From Chelydra serpentina (taxonomy: Eukaryota > Chordata > Testudines > Chelydridae): 64,000 nucleotides of DNA. The notes under the pieces are model-generated. The model saw only the letters and a program-made list of their open reading frames with translations, did no database searches and was not told the DNA's origin. Below, piece after piece: positions 62,661 through 64,000 of the stretch. The stretch lies in the NCBI GenBank assembly GCA_037349315.1, contig JBAIAC010000026.1, positions 29,355,501 to 29,419,500 of the forward strand. The letters run 5' to 3'. Position 1 is the first letter of the stretch. Each line of letters starts with the position of its first letter. The position numbers and the translations under genes are program-made.

Positions 62661-63117
62661 AGTCCCTCCCCACCCGCCTTTGTTCGACAGGTCTATTTAA
62701 ATTGTATTTTAGGAGAAGATATGTCACTAGACTGTGGGGTGCAGTGAGCAGTCTTGTATGCCTCATGTGTGGGAAGGTTTGCTTCACATTAGAAGATAAG
62801 TTATTTAAGGAAACTATGAGATTTTTTCTTTCTCTGTATCATGGTGGGACTTCTCTAGCCACCCAGGATATGGCTTAACACCAGAAGAGCCGATGACTCC
62901 ACATGAACAATATTGTGTTCCAGCAGCTCCCCATTCAGACTTGACTTAGGTGTTCACATTAGGTAAAATTCACAGGGTGTTGACGGCTAGCACAAAAAGC
63001 TGCACCCCACTTAATCTCCTCTTAAACTCCAAGCTTGGTCTTCAGAGGATTTAATTGGAAGAGAGTGAATGGTATGGTATTGTATGGCATGGAGTGAATT
63101 CCACCTAATGTCTTTTT

Positions 63118-63470
63118 AGGGTATGTGTTCAGTGCAGAGTTAACTCTGATTGGCACCTGGGTATGTGTCCCTGGTTTCACCTAGCCTGGGTGTGAGCAGC
63201 AGCACTGCAAAGCAACACTCACATTACTGTGTGCTTGGTAGTGCTGCGCTCACCTGTCTATGTCACTAGGACATTGTGTTGCTCAGATTGTTTCCCAGGT
63301 AATTGTGGGAGAATTTGTCTTTCCTGGGCACACAGAGGAATTGTGGGAAGGAATTGGAGGACTGTCAACACTCAGGTATGGTAGCCCAAGTCCTCACTGC
63401 AAAATGGGTGGATTACCAGCCCATGTGAATGAAACACCTGGGTGTTAGTCTATACTGCAGGACGGGTGAA
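63118..63470. mobile_element. MITE (Harbinger-like end), partial
   Basis: TTAGGGTATGTGTTCAGTGC with AGAGTTAAC is a typical left end. GTTAGTCTATACTGCAGGAC near 63446 resembles an internal or right part. No clean right end seen. Confidence 0.5.
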
Positions 63471-63567
63471 TTAGCCCAGTCTGAAAACTCCACTAAACTT
63501 GGATCAGATGTATGGTGTGTGGATGGGAGGGAGATGAGGTGCAACACCCGAGTAAGAGCCTGGGGCC

Positions 63568-63840
63568 ATATCTACACTACAGGTGCTATAACAGCATAGC
63601 TATGGTGCAGGTAGCTATGCCAGCATAACCCCATAGGGATCCAGCATACAGCGATGGAAGGGGTTTTTCCTTCTCTGTAGGAACTCCACCTCCCTGAGTG
63701 ATGTTAGCTAGATCAATGGAAGTATTCTTCCATCAACCGAAACCAGATTAGGTCTGATGCTCAGGGCAGTGGATTTTTCATACCTCTGAGCACTCTTAGG
63801 TATGTCAACCTAAGTTTTAGCTGTAGAACGGGGCTAGGTT
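63568..63840. mobile_element. MITE, same family as 6985-7255
   Basis: GGGGCCATATCTACACTACA at the left. Internal GCATAGCTATGGTGCAGGTA, TAGCTAGATCAATGGAAGTA and TTTTTCATACCTCTGAGC match the copies at 6985 and 18624. The right end (TTTTAGCTGTAGAACGGGGC) is decayed. Confidence 0.65.
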
Positions 63841-63865
63841 ACTTCTGCAGCAGGGACATACTCTT

Positions 63866-64000
63866 AGGCTGTGACTACACTAGAAGCACTTTGGCGGTAT
63901 AGTTATATCAGCAAAGCACTCCATTTCCCCTCTCAAGCATGGAGGACTGGGAACTCTTAGATTTCATCTGAGGTTCTTGTCCCAAGTAATGGCTCTAAAA
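63866..64000. mobile_element. MITE left part, cut by window end
   Basis: CTTAGGCTGTGACTACACTAG with GCGGTATAGTTATATCAGCA is the left end of the 'TACACTA' type. The rest lies outside the window. Confidence 0.5.

Larger units (their letters stand above)
42076..64000 (+). other. WWOX: WWOX intron 5, 5' part
   Basis: Intron sequence after the donor GTAAGG, running past the end of the window. Human intron 5 is also very long, so the absence of exon 6 here is expected. Dense retroelement relics occupy 42.4-46.6 kb. Stretches with nothing recognisable are 46630-47960, 48095-48455, 48795-50640, 52500-52980, 54150-56240, 56590-59760 (purine-rich at 56990-57130), 59991-60850, 61115-61580, 61660-62510 and 62665-63117. 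Confidence 0.85.

Noticed and set aside
42076..64000. WWOX exon 6
   Set aside because: I looked for a frame-compatible exon starting like the human HKAKVEAMTLDLA segment with AG/GT borders and found none. The intron probably continues beyond the window.

Overview
The window is vertebrate genomic DNA, most likely from a turtle. It lies almost entirely inside one gene, WWOX (WW domain-containing oxidoreductase), read on the + strand. Four coding exons are visible at 1040-1104, 3898-3955, 7458-7636 and 41969-42075. Each has AG/GT splice borders. Their lengths (65, 58, 179, 107 bp) and phases match my knowledge of human WWOX exons 2-5. Spliced in order they give one uninterrupted reading frame: the end of WW domain 1, the basic GKRKR nuclear-localisation motif, WW domain 2, and the start of the short-chain dehydrogenase/reductase (SDR) Rossmann fold. 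Exon 1 lies upstream and exons 6 onward lie downstream. The window therefore holds the end of intron 1, introns 2, 3 and 4 (about 2.8, 3.5 and 34.3 kb) and at least 21.9 kb of intron 5. No other host gene, tRNA/rRNA gene, CRISPR array or operon was found.

The rest is intronic sequence with a dense, layered set of transposable elements. The turtle assignment rests on the combination of 5'-truncated CR1 LINEs, a Penelope-like element with a GIY-YIG endonuclease, a DIRS-type gag relic, tRNA-derived SINEs, and many short non-autonomous DNA transposons with ends such as 'GTCTACACT'. A crocodilian is a less likely alternative.

Layout. 1-7.6 kb: exons 2-4 with a CR1, purine-rich DNA and small MITEs. 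7.6-42 kb (intron 4): a pogo-like element, a Harbinger-like MITE, several hAT MITEs with intact 8-bp target duplications, a 925-bp MITE carrying a nested Penelope terminal hairpin, CR1 fragments, MIR-type SINEs, and a repeated ~70-bp palindrome. 42-46.6 kb (start of intron 5): a degraded DIRS ORF1 relic abutting an RTE-type LINE, itself cut by an LTR and a TA-flanked MITE. 46.6-64 kb: a CR1 fragment, the Penelope-like element, a cluster of three MITEs (53-54.1 kb), a foldback hAT MITE, a tRNA-derived SINE and further MITE ends.

I found no convincing new biological system. The points most worth a second look are the nested insertions with exact target duplications, the Penelope head-to-head hairpin, the DIRS/LAP2alpha-like relic, the mosaic MITEs, and the families of short perfect palindromes repeated through the introns.
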